This document shows, one piece after another, positions 7,851 through 16,756 of a DNA stretch of 64,000 bases. The notes beneath the pieces were generated by a model, which did not search any database, was not told the origin of the DNA, and worked only from the letters and a program-made list of their open reading frames with translations. Both the position numbers and the translations under genes were made by a program. Location of the stretch: the NCBI RefSeq assembly GCF_900112205.1, contig NZ_FOKW01000001.1, positions 1-64,000 of the forward strand, read 5' to 3'. Position 1 is the stretch's first letter. Each line of letters begins with the position of its first letter. Source of the stretch: Natronobacterium haloterrestre (GTDB taxonomy: Archaea > Halobacteriota > Halobacteria > Halobacteriales > Natrialbaceae).

Positions 7851-8819
7851 TCAGGCCGTCGGCCGCGGGGCCCGTTCGAGCCCGAGGTCCCCATCCGCGG
7901 TCAGTTCGTAGATCGAGAGCAGCCGGTCGATCACTCGTTCCTGGCTCACCCGCTTCGCCGCCTCGCGGCCGTTCGACCGCTCGCCGCGCTCGAGGACGGC
8001 CTCGAGTGCGCGAACGAGTTCCGCGTCGCTCGTTCCGACTGCAGAGGGTTCGACGCCCTCGAGTCGCTCCCGGACGTCGCCGACGTCGGTCGAGACGACC
8101 GGCAGGTTGCAGGCCATCGCCTCCTTGACCGACATCGGCGACCCCTCGTGGTGGGAGGTCAGCAGGAGCGCGTCGGCCGCGTTCATGTAGGTCGGGACGG
8201 ACTCGTAGTCGACGCCGTGGACGACCTGGAAGTTGACCGGCCGCTCCAGTCGGTCGTCGACGGCCGCGGCGATCCGCTTCGCTCGTGGGTGGTTCTTGAC
8301 GGTCCGCTCGGGCGAGTAGGGGAAGAGAACGTGGTGTTCGTCCGGCGCCCAGCCGACCCGTTCCCGTGCCGCACTCGTCGATTCCGGGCTGAAGAGCTCG
8401 AGGTCGATGCCGAACGGGAGTACCGTACAGTCGGCGCCAAGCGCCCGGCGCATGTCCTCGGTCATGACGATCACCTCCTCGCAGTGGGGTGCACAGAGCT
8501 TGCTGATCGGGCGGCCGGGGCCCTCGAGGTCGGTTCCCCAGAGCGTGAGCACGACCGGGAGTTTCCGCTGGGCCAGCGCCATCGGCGCGGTCAGCCCGTA
8601 GTGGGCGTGGACGAGGTCGTAGTCGCCGCGTCGAACCTCGCGGCGGACTTCGGGGAAGAACCGGAGGTAGTCCGTCGCGCTTCGGGACTCGCCCGGGGAA
8701 ACGTGGCCCGAGACCGGGAGGGTCCGAACGGAGACGCCGCGGTCCTCGAGCGCGTCTATCTGCTCGTTCATGAACGGCGACTCGTCGTAGGTCGTCAGCA
8801 CGAGGACGTTCGCTGTCAT
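7851..8819 (-). CDS. Glycosyltransferase family 4
   Basis: This 322-residue GT-B protein has the N-terminal DLVHAHYGLTAP motif and the C-terminal donor-site segment SHHEGSPMSVKEAMACNLPVV, with the usual E-x7-E pair of GT4 enzymes. It transfers a sugar from a nucleotide donor, probably in surface polysaccharide or glycoprotein synthesis. The ATG at 8819 begins MTANVLVLTTYDE, the first beta strand; the longer in-frame extension has no fold support. It is divergent from the nucleotide-sugar genes at 9126-11319, which fits a joint role in surface glycans. Confidence 0.88.
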   Translation of the reverse strand: MTANVLVLTTYDESPFMNEQIDALEDRGVSVRTLPVSGHVSPGESRSATDYLRFFPEVRREVRRGDYDLVHAHYGLTAPMALAQRKLPVVLTLWGTDLEGPGRPISKLCAPHCEEVIVMTEDMRRALGADCTVLPFGIDLELFSPESTSAARERVGWAPDEHHVLFPYSPERTVKNHPRAKRIAAAVDDRLERPVNFQVVHGVDYESVPTYMNAADALLLTSHHEGSPMSVKEAMACNLPVVSTDVGDVRERLEGVEPSAVGTSDAELVRALEAVLERGERSNGREAAKRVSQERVIDRLLSIYELTADGDLGLERAPRPTA

Positions 8820-9125
8820 CGGTCGAGTTGCTGGACCTGGACCGCTGACACACATTGTTAATTCGTTCGCTTCACGTGACGGTCACCGCGAGACACTCGT
8901 TAAGCGGGGTAAACAGCGTCGATCTGCCGCCCCGTGACGAGCGACGCTCGAGAGCGAACCGTCCCGATCACGTTCGAGAGGTTCGCTCGAGTTCCGCCGG
9001 GGGCGATGCGGTTGCGACCGAGTTGCGGGACACTGCGACGCGAGAATCGCCGTAATGAGAGCCAACGGGCCCGGGGTTCGTGTAGCGTTCGAATTACAAA
9101 GGCCGCCCGGACGGAGGAGGGCTCC

Positions 9126-10301
9126 ATGTCGACTCCGATCGCGGGGAAGAACGTACTCGTTACCGGGGGCTGCGGCTCAATCGGCGCCGAAATCGTCTCG
9201 GAACTGCTGACCCGCGATCCGAACGTCGTCCGGATCGTGGACAATAGCGAGCAGCGCCTCGCCTCCTTCCGGGGATCGTTCGGCGACGCGGCGTCGGCGA
9301 TCGACTGTGTCCTCGCGAACATTCGCGACGAGGGTCAGCTCGCCGTGGCGATGCACGACGTGGACGTCGTCTTCCACGTCGCGGCGATGAAACACGTCCC
9401 GATGGCCGAGGACAACCCCTACGGGGCCGTCCGGACGAACGTCACTGGAACGCGGAACGTCGTCGAGGCGGCCGCGAACGCCGAGGTCGATCGCCTGCTC
9501 GGCGTCAGTACGGACAAGGCAGCGAACCCCACGTCGACGATGGGCTCGACGAAGCTCATCGCCGAGCGGCTCATTACCTCGTTCGACGAGCATCGTCCTC
9601 CCGACGAACTCACGCTCGGGTCGGTCCGCTTCGGCAACGTCGTCGGGACGAAGGGATCGGTCGTGCCGCTCTTTTACGATCAAATCCGGTCCGGCGGCCC
9701 GCTGACTGTCACCGACCCGAGCATGACCCGGTTCGTCATGCGCCCCGAGGAGGCGGCCCGGTTCGCCATCGACGCGTGTCTCGAGCTGGACGGCGGCGAG
9801 GTGGTCGTCAAGAAGATGCCCGCGATGAGGGTCGGCGACCTCGCCGAGGCGATGCGCGACCATTACGCGCCCCGGTTCGGTCACGACCCCGGCGAGGTCG
9901 GGATCGACCACATCGGCCCGAAGCCGGGCGAACGGTACCACGAAAAGCTGGTCGCCGAGAACGAGGTCCGTTACGCCGACGAACGTGAGGACAGGTACGT
10001 CCTCTATCCACAGGCCGAGGCCCCCGACGTCTCGAACGACCTCGAGGGCGAGTACACCTCCGCGAACACGCGACACATGTCCGGAGACGAGATCATCGAA
10101 ATGGTCCGCGGGACGGTCGGCGACGCCGACCGGGATCCGACCCCGGACGCGGACGCCGATCCGGCGACCGCTACGGCCGCGAGCGAAGCTGGCGACGGGA
10201 GCGAAACGGAAACCGAAGCGAAACCGACGGATCTCGAGACGACCGCGGCCGAACCCGCGTCGTCGGGGACGGGTGCGGGCCCGCGTGGCGGCGATGAGTG
10301 A
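9126..10301 (+). CDS. Nucleotide-sugar 4,6-dehydratase/epimerase (polysaccharide biosynthesis, SDR)
   Basis: This 391-residue extended SDR enzyme has the NAD motif TGGCGSIGAE (residues 13-22) and the catalytic S-T-D-K region VSTDKAANPTSTMGSTK with M in place of Tyr. That matches the FlaA1/CapD-like (PglF/PseB) UDP-sugar 4,6-dehydratases, whose YxxxK Tyr is also a Met. A GGAGGAGG ribosome-binding site lies just before the ATG at 9126. The last 60 residues are a low-complexity Asp/Ala/Thr tail. Its stop overlaps the next start by 8 bases. Confidence 0.88.
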   Translation: MSTPIAGKNVLVTGGCGSIGAEIVSELLTRDPNVVRIVDNSEQRLASFRGSFGDAASAIDCVLANIRDEGQLAVAMHDVDVVFHVAAMKHVPMAEDNPYGAVRTNVTGTRNVVEAAANAEVDRLLGVSTDKAANPTSTMGSTKLIAERLITSFDEHRPPDELTLGSVRFGNVVGTKGSVVPLFYDQIRSGGPLTVTDPSMTRFVMRPEEAARFAIDACLELDGGEVVVKKMPAMRVGDLAEAMRDHYAPRFGHDPGEVGIDHIGPKPGERYHEKLVAENEVRYADEREDRYVLYPQAEAPDVSNDLEGEYTSANTRHMSGDEIIEMVRGTVGDADRDPTPDADADPATATAASEAGDGSETETEAKPTDLETTAAEPASSGTGAGPRGGDE

Positions 10302-11319
10302 AACCGAACCCGAGACCGTCGGCGTTCTCGGCGCGACGGGGTACGTCGGACGCGCGGCGGTCGCGGCGCTCCGGGAGCGCGGCTACGAGGTGACGCCGGC
10401 CGCCGGCTCCGACCACGAGGAGTTCCCCGCGGTCGACGTCCGGGAACGCGGGACGGTCCGGGCGTTCGTCGACGACGTCGACGCCCTGGTCAACGCCGCC
10501 GGCCTGGTCGGGATCGATGCCTGCGAGGCGAACCCGGCCGCAGCACTCGAGATCAACGGGCTCGGCGCGGCGACCGTCGCGTGGGCGTGTACCCGGGCCG
10601 ACGTCCCGCTCGTCCACCTCTCGAGCGTCGCGACCGTGGGCGTTCCCGATCCCGACGACGGGCCGATCACCGCCGCGACCGAGCGGCGGCCGGGGACTGC
10701 CTACGGCCGGACCAAGCTGCTCGGCGAGCGTGCGGTCCGGACCGTCACGGACGGGCGCGTCCCGTCGATCACCTACAGCGCGACGAACGTTTACGGCCGC
10801 CGCGAGCCGGGCGCTCCCGCCGGCAACTCCGTACTCGATTTCTTCCTCGAGCGGGCGGCCGCCGACGAGACCCTGACCGTCCATCGGCCGGGAACGCAGG
10901 AACTGGACCTCGTCCACGTCCGGGACGTGGCCGCCGCGATCGCGCCGGCCGTCGAGGTGCTCTCGAGCGACCAGTGCGAACCGGAAGCCCGCTCGTACGT
11001 CCTCGGACGCGGCCGGTCCTACAGTGTGCTCGAGGTGGCCGGCCTGGTCGCCGCCGGCTACCGGCGGCGAACGGGCTCGCCGCTGGGCATCGAACTGCGG
11101 GCGCCGCCCTCGACCGACGAGCCGACAGTCGAACGGTTCGACGTCGACCCCGAACCGCTTCGCTCGGAGCTAGGCGTCGATCCGGAACGGACCGTCAGCG
11201 AGTGGATCGGGACGGAACTGGAACGGCGGCTTGGGGGGACGAGGACAGGGACAGCGACCGCGAAAGAAGGGAACGAGAAGCGCCGAAGCCAGGACTCGAA
11301 CCTGGGACAACCTCGTTAA
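10294..11319 (+). CDS. NAD-dependent epimerase/dehydratase (RmlD-like)
   Basis: This 341-residue short-chain dehydrogenase has the Rossmann motif GATGYVGRAA (residues 13-22) and an S...Y-x3-K pair (HLSSVAT; AYGRTKLLGERAV). It looks like RmlD/dTDP-4-dehydrorhamnose reductase-like enzymes that finish deoxysugar nucleotides. It starts inside the end of the upstream dehydratase gene, so the two are translationally coupled. The 3' end is odd: the last 13 codons are read antisense through the tRNA-Asn gene (RRSQDSNLGQPR), and the stop codon lies in the tRNA anticodon loop region. Confidence 0.85.
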   Translation: MSETEPETVGVLGATGYVGRAAVAALRERGYEVTPAAGSDHEEFPAVDVRERGTVRAFVDDVDALVNAAGLVGIDACEANPAAALEINGLGAATVAWACTRADVPLVHLSSVATVGVPDPDDGPITAATERRPGTAYGRTKLLGERAVRTVTDGRVPSITYSATNVYGRREPGAPAGNSVLDFFLERAAADETLTVHRPGTQELDLVHVRDVAAAIAPAVEVLSSDQCEPEARSYVLGRGRSYSVLEVAGLVAAGYRRRTGSPLGIELRAPPSTDEPTVERFDVDPEPLRSELGVDPERTVSEWIGTELERRLGGTRTGTATAKEGNEKRRSQDSNLGQPR

Positions 11320-11353
11320 CAGCGAGGTGCTCTACCATCTGAGCTACTTCGGC
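11281..11353 (-). tRNA. tRNA-Asn (GTT)
   Basis: On the minus strand GCCGAAG pairs with CTTCGGC, with discriminator G (11281). The anticodon stem CCTCG/CGAGG encloses CTGTTAA, giving anticodon GTT. The T-arm is CCAGG-TTCGAGT-CCTGG. Its 3' 39 bases overlap the end of the epimerase CDS on the other strand. Confidence 0.96.
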
Positions 11354-11503
11354 TCACTCTCGAGTAGTCGACTGCATTTGATAGGGCTTTCGTTTTCGCT
11401 TCCGGTGGTTCGCCACTCCGTCACGCACTTACAGGCCGAATCCCCGTCGCTCGCCCGCGGCGGTTCGATACCCTTTCACTCGCCGCCCGTGTACCGTCGA
11501 CCG

Positions 11504-12940
11504 ATGAGCGAGGAGACTGCCGAGGGAGAGACCGACGATCGGCGCGACGGGAACGGCGACGGAACCGAGGGCGGGCCGGCCGACGGCGAACGCGAGTACC
11601 GGCAGGTCCTCGAGACCGTTCGCGACCGCGTCGATCCCGATCCCGACGAGCGCGAGCGACTCCGCGAGGTCGCCGACCGCCTCGCCGAGCGCGCCGAGTC
11701 GGCCGCGACCGACCGCTGTCCCGACGCCGACGTCGTCCAGGTCGGCTCGACCGCGCGGGATACCTGGATTAGCGGCGACCGCGATATCGACCTCTTCGTT
11801 CGCTTCCCGCCGGAACTCGACCGCGACACGCTCGAGGAGTACGGCCTCGCGGTCGGTCACGCCACTCTCCCGGAGGGTCACGAGGAGTACGCCGAACACC
11901 CCTACGTCAAGGGAACCGTCGAGGGGTTCGACGTCGACGTCGTCCCCTGTTTCCGCCTCGAGTCGGCGACTGACATCCGGTCGGCCGTCGACCGGACGCC
12001 GTTTCACAACAGCTACCTCGAGGCCCGCCTCGACGAGGACCTCGCCGCGGACGTCCGCGTCACCAAACAGTTCCTCAAGGGGATCGGCGCATACGGCAGC
12101 GACCTGCGGACCCGCGGGTTCAGCGGCTTCCTCACCGAACTGCTGGTCTGTGAGTACGGCGGTTTCCGCCCGTTGCTCGAGGCTGCCCGCGACTGGCATC
12201 CGCAGGTCGAACTCGACCCCGAATCCCACGGGCAGGCATCGTTCGACGACCCGCTGGTCGTCATCGACCCGACGGACCCCGAGCGCAACGTCGCCGCGGT
12301 CTGCTCGGCCGCGAACGTCGCACGCTTCCAGCACTACGCCCGCGAGTTCCTGGCCGAACCCGCCGTCGAGTACTTCGAGCCCGCGGCGCCGGAGCCGCTG
12401 TCGCCCGAGGAGTTCCGCGCCCACCTCGAGCGGCGGGGAACGACCCCCGTCGCGGTCCGGTTCGACGCGCCCGACCTGGTCGAGGACCAGCTCTACCCCC
12501 AGCTCCGGAAGTCGCTCGACGGGGTCACCACGGGGTTGGACGACCGCGGGTTCGACGTTTTCCGGGCGACGGCGATGGCCGACGGCGCGGGCGTGTTGCT
12601 CGTCGAACTCGCCGTCGACGAACGGCCCGCCGTCGAACGCCACGAGGGGCCGCCGGTCCACGTTCAGGGTCACGCGGCGGGGTTCTACGAGGCCTACGAC
12701 GCCGACCCGGACGTCTACGGCCCGTTCATCGAGAGCGACCGCTACGTCACGGAGCGCGAACGCGAGTTCACCACTGCCCGGGAGTTCCTCGAGAGCGAGC
12801 GACTCTTCGACGTCGGCCTCGGTGCACACGTCGAGACGGCACTCGAGGAGGGGTACGAGGTCCTCGTCGGGGAGGAACTGACGGGGCTGCTCGAGGAGTT
12901 CGGAACCGAGTTGAGGGTGTACTTCGAGCCGACTCCGTAG
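11504..12940 (+). CDS. cca: CCA-adding enzyme (archaeal class I tRNA nucleotidyltransferase)
   Basis: This 478-residue protein has the class I nucleotidyltransferase motif VQVGSTARDTWISGDRDIDLF, with the two catalytic Asp in DRDID and a third in VDVDVVP. The archaeal CCA domains follow (KQFLKGIGAYGSDLRTRGFSGFLTELL). It adds or repairs the 3' CCA of tRNAs, which matters here because none of the tRNA genes in the window encodes CCA. The start is the ATG after the tRNA-Asn gene; the first 30 residues are an acidic, unstructured tail. The frame can be extended upstream only through the tRNA. Confidence 0.93.
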   Translation: MSEETAEGETDDRRDGNGDGTEGGPADGEREYRQVLETVRDRVDPDPDERERLREVADRLAERAESAATDRCPDADVVQVGSTARDTWISGDRDIDLFVRFPPELDRDTLEEYGLAVGHATLPEGHEEYAEHPYVKGTVEGFDVDVVPCFRLESATDIRSAVDRTPFHNSYLEARLDEDLAADVRVTKQFLKGIGAYGSDLRTRGFSGFLTELLVCEYGGFRPLLEAARDWHPQVELDPESHGQASFDDPLVVIDPTDPERNVAAVCSAANVARFQHYAREFLAEPAVEYFEPAAPEPLSPEEFRAHLERRGTTPVAVRFDAPDLVEDQLYPQLRKSLDGVTTGLDDRGFDVFRATAMADGAGVLLVELAVDERPAVERHEGPPVHVQGHAAGFYEAYDADPDVYGPFIESDRYVTEREREFTTAREFLESERLFDVGLGAHVETALEEGYEVLVGEELTGLLEEFGTELRVYFEPTP

Positions 12941-12941
12941 T

Positions 12942-13985
12942 CTACTCGTCGCGTTCGTCGTCGAGATCGTACTCGAGGCCGTGTTCCTCGATCACGTCCT
13001 CGATCACCGTCCGCGCGCCGTCGCTGATCTCCTCGTCGTCCGGTTCGATCGGCTCACGGCCGTCGAAGGTCTCGTGGACGATCGCGACGCTGTCGGCCAG
13101 GACGTCCAGGCTGTACCCTCCCTCGAGGACGAACGCGAACGCGGCCCCGACCCGGTCGGTCAGCCCCCGGAGCCTGTCCGTCAGCAACGCGTAGGCCTCC
13201 GTCGAGAGCCGGATCCGCGAGATCGGATCGTGGCGGTGGGCGTCGAACCCGGCGCTGACGATCACCAGGTCGGGCCCGTACTCCTCGAGCGCGGTCCCGA
13301 TCGGTCCGTCGAAAGCAGCGAGGTAGTCGACGTCGTCGGTCCCCGCCGGCATCGGGAGGTTCATCGTCGTCCCTTCGCCGTCGCCTTCACCGCTCTCGTC
13401 GATCTCGCCGGTGCCGGGGTAGAGCCCCTTCTCGTGGATCGAGACGAAGAACACGTCCTCCCGGTCGTAGAAGATGTCCTGTGTTCCGTTGCCGTGGTGG
13501 ACGTCCCAGTCGACGATCGCCACGCGGTCGACGTCGTGGGCGTCGCTCTCTATGGCCCACTGTGCGGCCACGGCGACGTTGTTCACGAAGCAAAACCCCA
13601 TCGCGTCGTCGACGATCGCGTGGTGTCCGGGCGGCCGACCGATCGAGAACGGCGTCTTTCGGCCGTCGTCCCCCTCGAGCGCGCGCTCGACGGCCCAGCG
13701 GGCCTGCCCGGCGCTACACCGGATCGCGTCCCAGGTCTCCTCGACGGCGGTCGTGTCCGGGTCCCAGTTGCCGCCGCCCTGGGCACAGAACTCTTCGATT
13801 TCTTCGACGTACGACCGATCGTGAACCGACGCGATCTCGTCGACGTCGACTGGGTCGGCCTCGACGTACTCGACCCCGTGTTTCCGCTTCAGTCGCTCCC
13901 TGATCGCCCGCAGACGGTCCGGCGTTTCCGGGTGACGCGGCCCGGGATCGTGCGCGAGACAGACCTCGCTGTAGCCGAACTGCAT
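12942..13985 (-). CDS. Histone deacetylase superfamily protein
   Basis: This 347-residue class II-like zinc deacetylase shows the active-site pieces RPPGHHA, DWDVHHGNGTQDIFY (Asp-x-His zinc ligands and the His-His pair), the VSAGFDAHRHDP Asp ligand and the GGYSL loop with the transition-state region. It would remove acetyl groups from lysine or from small amines. Its ATG is one base after the histone stop codon, so the two genes share a transcript. A chromatin role is suggested by this context and not proven. Confidence 0.92.
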   Translation of the reverse strand: MQFGYSEVCLAHDPGPRHPETPDRLRAIRERLKRKHGVEYVEADPVDVDEIASVHDRSYVEEIEEFCAQGGGNWDPDTTAVEETWDAIRCSAGQARWAVERALEGDDGRKTPFSIGRPPGHHAIVDDAMGFCFVNNVAVAAQWAIESDAHDVDRVAIVDWDVHHGNGTQDIFYDREDVFFVSIHEKGLYPGTGEIDESGEGDGEGTTMNLPMPAGTDDVDYLAAFDGPIGTALEEYGPDLVIVSAGFDAHRHDPISRIRLSTEAYALLTDRLRGLTDRVGAAFAFVLEGGYSLDVLADSVAIVHETFDGREPIEPDDEEISDGARTVIEDVIEEHGLEYDLDDERDE

Positions 13986-13986
13986 C

Positions 13987-14418
13987 TCACTCGAACAGCG
14001 AGAAGTACGTCTCGATGTCGTCGTCCGTGATGGTCCGGCGGTCGGCGTGGCGGGCGAGGATCGCCGCGGCCCCGGCAACGTTGTCGGCGTAATCCTCGAG
14101 GATGTCCGCGAGCGCGACCCTGGCGTCCATCGAGACGCGGTATCGGTTGTCGATCTCCAGTCGGGCGATGCGATCGACCGGCGCGACCGGCAACTCGAGG
14201 TCGTCCTTGTCGACGACGGTTTCGACGCCGAAGTCCTCGGCCATCAGCGTCTTGCGCCCGTCTTCCGTCGCGCGTTCGGCGGCGTCGATCGCCAACTCGC
14301 TCCCGTGTTCCTGGATCCGCTTTGCAAGTTCCTTCGACGCGTCGGCGCTCACCCGAAGATCGCCCGCGTTCCGCCGGATGATCGTATCAACCGGGGCGAA
14401 CGGGAGTTCGACGTTCAT
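13987..14418 (-). CDS. Archaeal doublet histone (two fused histone folds)
   Basis: This 143-residue protein contains two histone-fold domains in tandem (about 4-68 and 75-141). Each opens with an L/VAPVDxIxR motif (PFAPVDTIIRR and PVAPVDRIARL) and has the loop-2 pattern RKTLMAEDF or RRTITDDDI. Such doublets are the usual halophile histones, and the acidic surface is in keeping. It wraps or bridges DNA, or acts as a global regulator. It sits between an RPA2-type gene (64 bases upstream) and the deacetylase (1 base downstream). Confidence 0.94.
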   Translation of the reverse strand: MNVELPFAPVDTIIRRNAGDLRVSADASKELAKRIQEHGSELAIDAAERATEDGRKTLMAEDFGVETVVDKDDLELPVAPVDRIARLEIDNRYRVSMDARVALADILEDYADNVAGAAAILARHADRRTITDDDIETYFSLFE

Positions 14419-14482
14419 ATCATGATACGCGGAACTAACCCCCTTAACGCTTTTCCTCGCCGCACGAGCGGGTTTCCTCCGC

Positions 14483-15934
14483 TCAGAACACGTCGTTCGC
14501 CTCGAGACGGCCGTCGCGGACGACCCCGCGTGCGGTGACCTCCTCGCCGAGGCCGACGTCGACGTCGGTGGCGACGCTCATCGTCGTCTCGCCGTCGTCC
14601 AGGACGACGGGGTCGCCGGCCTGGACGACCACGCCGGTAAACTCGAGTTCCTCGCCGTCGCTGGGATCGCCGTCGCCGGACGCATCGGAACCGTCACCGT
14701 CAGCTTCCGTCCCTGCAGTGTCCGCAGACGGCCCGTCGCTCTCGTCACCGTCGTCCGCAAAGGCCGACAGACCGGCGTTGTTCTCGGTCGCCGCGTCGGC
14801 CCCGCCGCTCGAGCCCGTTTCCGAGGCGGAGTCCGAGTCCAGAACCGTAATCGTCGACTGCCAGCCCGCGGAGGCCTCGAGGTCGTCCTGCCAGCCGTCC
14901 TGGATCTCGACGTCGCCCAGGGCGATCTCGTCGCCGGGTCCGACGTCGAGGTCGGCCTTCTCGCCCCACAGGGCGACGCGGATGTCGCCGGTCGCGTCCT
15001 GGATGCGGACGTTCCGGACCTGTCCCTCCGAGCCGTCGTCGCGGTCGAAGGTCCGTTTCGGGTCCGCGGAGCGGACGACGCCCGCGAGGTCGACCGTCTG
15101 GCCGATCTCGACGTCCTCGATCGGCGTGCTGTCGGGGACGTACTCGACCTCCTCGTCGACCTCCTCGATCGCGCCGCGGTTGCCGACGTGGAGTTCGAGA
15201 TTGCCGTCGCGTTCGCGGACGTAGCCGTCGACGACCTCGACGGTCGTTCCGGCCTCGAGTTCCTCGGCGGTCTCGGCCTGTTCGTCCCACAGCGTGACGC
15301 GGATCCGTCCCGTCGAATCGCCCAGCGTGACGTTCGAGACCTTCCCCTCGGAGCCGTCGTCGCGATCGAACGTGCGAACGCTGTCTGTGTCCAGCACGAG
15401 TCCGACGAGGTTGACGTTCGACAGCCCGAGCGAGAGGTCCTCGACGTCGTACGTGTCAGAGACCTGGACGTCGACCTCGGTGTCCTCGTCCGGTTCGGCC
15501 TCGTCGACGCTGACCTCGACGCCCGAGAAGCCGTCCTTGGGCCGGCCCTTGATCCGCAACACGTCGCCCTCCTCGAGTTCTTCGGTCGCCGCTTCGGCGT
15601 GCTCGTCCCAGAAGGCGGCGCGTACGGAGCCGGTCTCGTCCGCGACTTCGACGTTGACGACGCGGCCGTCCTCGTCTTCCCCGTCACGTTCGAACGTGCG
15701 AACGTCGCCGATGGAGATCACCTTCGCGACGAACTTCGCTTCCTCCATCCCGGGCTCGATGTCGGCGATGCCGCCGACCTCGCTCTCGCCGACCTCGTGA
15801 GCGACGAGCATCGCCGCCGTCTCCTCGTCCGCCAGTCCCCCCATCTGCTCGACTTTCGCCTCGACGGCCTCGCGAAACTCCTCGAGAGAGACGTCGGCCT
15901 CGAGATCCTCGTAGACACCCTCGATGTCGCTCAT
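14483..15934 (-). CDS. rpa2: Single-stranded DNA-binding protein, RPA2 type
   Basis: This 483-residue protein has a helical N-terminus and then OB folds at about 70-165, 170-270 and 275-375. They share the repeated patterns VRTFDRDDGSEGKVSNVTL and KRTFDRDDGSEGQVRNVRI. A long Ser/Asp/Gly-rich linker (about 385-440) and a last OB-like strand set follow. This is the architecture of the stand-alone essential RPA of Haloferax (RPA2). The start at 15934 (MSDIEG) is chosen; a Met five codons upstream is possible. It lies upstream of the histone gene on the same strand. Confidence 0.9.
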   Translation of the reverse strand: MSDIEGVYEDLEADVSLEEFREAVEAKVEQMGGLADEETAAMLVAHEVGESEVGGIADIEPGMEEAKFVAKVISIGDVRTFERDGEDEDGRVVNVEVADETGSVRAAFWDEHAEAATEELEEGDVLRIKGRPKDGFSGVEVSVDEAEPDEDTEVDVQVSDTYDVEDLSLGLSNVNLVGLVLDTDSVRTFDRDDGSEGKVSNVTLGDSTGRIRVTLWDEQAETAEELEAGTTVEVVDGYVRERDGNLELHVGNRGAIEEVDEEVEYVPDSTPIEDVEIGQTVDLAGVVRSADPKRTFDRDDGSEGQVRNVRIQDATGDIRVALWGEKADLDVGPGDEIALGDVEIQDGWQDDLEASAGWQSTITVLDSDSASETGSSGGADAATENNAGLSAFADDGDESDGPSADTAGTEADGDGSDASGDGDPSDGEELEFTGVVVQAGDPVVLDDGETTMSVATDVDVGLGEEVTARGVVRDGRLEANDVF

Positions 15935-16127
15935 TCTATACTCGTGCATGCATAGGCCGCGCATAAGCGTTGTCCATTCGGCGTGTTCGTCGAGCCGTCT
16001 CTCGATCCGAACGCGCCCGCCGGTCCGCATTCCCGGCCGTCCTCGAGCGATCCGGCGGCCACGCCCGGTGACCGGGGATCGAACACGATGGTCCTCCCAC
16101 GCATACCCGGCCTGGTCGCGTCCCGAT

Positions 16128-16198
16128 ACTTAAACTCGCGGTCCGCGGTCGAACGAGTGTTCGAGTTCCCGTCCGGGGCCGGGCTTCGTCCCGGGAAC
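16128..16198 (+). promoter_or_regulatory. Possible promoter followed by a hairpin
   Basis: ACTTAAAC (16128-16135) looks like a TATA box. About 30 bases later GTTCCCG (16165-16171) and CGGGAAC (16192-16198) can pair around a C/G-rich loop. It could drive a small RNA or a longer tRNA-Arg precursor. No open frame follows. Otherwise nothing is seen between 15935 and 16240. Confidence 0.25.
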
Positions 16199-16241
16199 TG
16201 CTACGTGGACTCACACCAGGGAGCCGGTCGTTTCGAAAGTG

Positions 16242-16249
16242 CTTTAATA
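16242..16249 (+). promoter_or_regulatory. TATA box of tRNA-Arg
   Basis: CTTTAATA lies 24-31 bases before the tRNA-Arg start, the usual archaeal spacing. Confidence 0.6.
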
Positions 16250-16272
16250 GTCCGCCGGCTACGAAGAGATGA

Positions 16273-16345
16273 GTCCTGATAGGGTAGTGGACTATCCTCT
16301 TGGCTTGCGGAGCCAGGGACCGGAGTTCAAATCTCCGTCAGGACG
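16273..16345 (+). tRNA. tRNA-Arg (GCG)
   Basis: The acceptor GTCCTGA pairs with TCAGGAC, discriminator G16345. The anticodon stem TTGGC/GCCAG (one T-G pair) encloses TTGCGGA, anticodon GCG at 16307-16309. The T-arm is CGGAG-TTCAAAT-CTCCG. Short copies of its 3' end follow three more times downstream. Confidence 0.95.
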
Positions 16346-16614
16346 CTCACTTCTCGCGAGTGCTTCGCATTGCTCAGCACTCGCTCTCGCGTTCGGTCCT
16401 GACGTGCCCAACGCTCGCTGTCGCTCGCGTTGGACTCCGTCAGGACGTTTCTGCCGACACCAAACTGCGAGCGTAGCGAGCGGCTGGTGTCGGCGAAACT
16501 CTCCGTCAGGACGCTCACTTCTCGCGGGTGCTTCGTATTGCTCAGCACCCGCTCTCGCGTTCGGTCCTGACGTGCCCAACGCTCGCTGTCGCTCGCGTTG
16601 GACTCCGTCAGGAC
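16333..16614 (+). repeat. Hairpin array with repeated tRNA-Arg 3' ends
   Basis: A 114-base unit starting inside the tRNA (16333-16446) recurs at 16501-16614, nearly exactly. The tRNA end CTCCGTCAGGAC appears four times (16333, 16435, 16501, 16603). Each unit contains hairpins: CGAGTGCT/AGCACTCG, and GTCCTGACG paired with CGTCAGGAC, enclosing CCAACGC/GCGTTGG. Between the units lies GCCGACACCA/TGGTGTCGGC with a GCGAGCGTAGCGAGC loop. The inverted GTCCTGACG resembles the tRNA acceptor end. Confidence 0.85.
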
Positions 16615-16756
16615 TCGAGTGGGTATCGCAGCCGGATTCGCCCTCTGTATGGGGAGAGTAGCGAAACGAATCCGGGTTTCCGACGATCCGTGCCGGAATC
16701 TGCCTGCACGTGGCGTACCCGTGTCTGGTGCGATACGTCACTCGAGCGAGACAGTT

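Noticed and set aside
6342-8861. 839-codon open frame on the plus strand
   Set aside because: It lies antisense to the COG0523 and glycosyltransferase genes, which have clear motifs. Long antisense frames are expected in high-GC DNA.
16333-16614. Possible CRISPR array
   Set aside because: The repeats are of unequal spacing, contain hairpins and tRNA sequence, and have no unique spacers or cas genes nearby.
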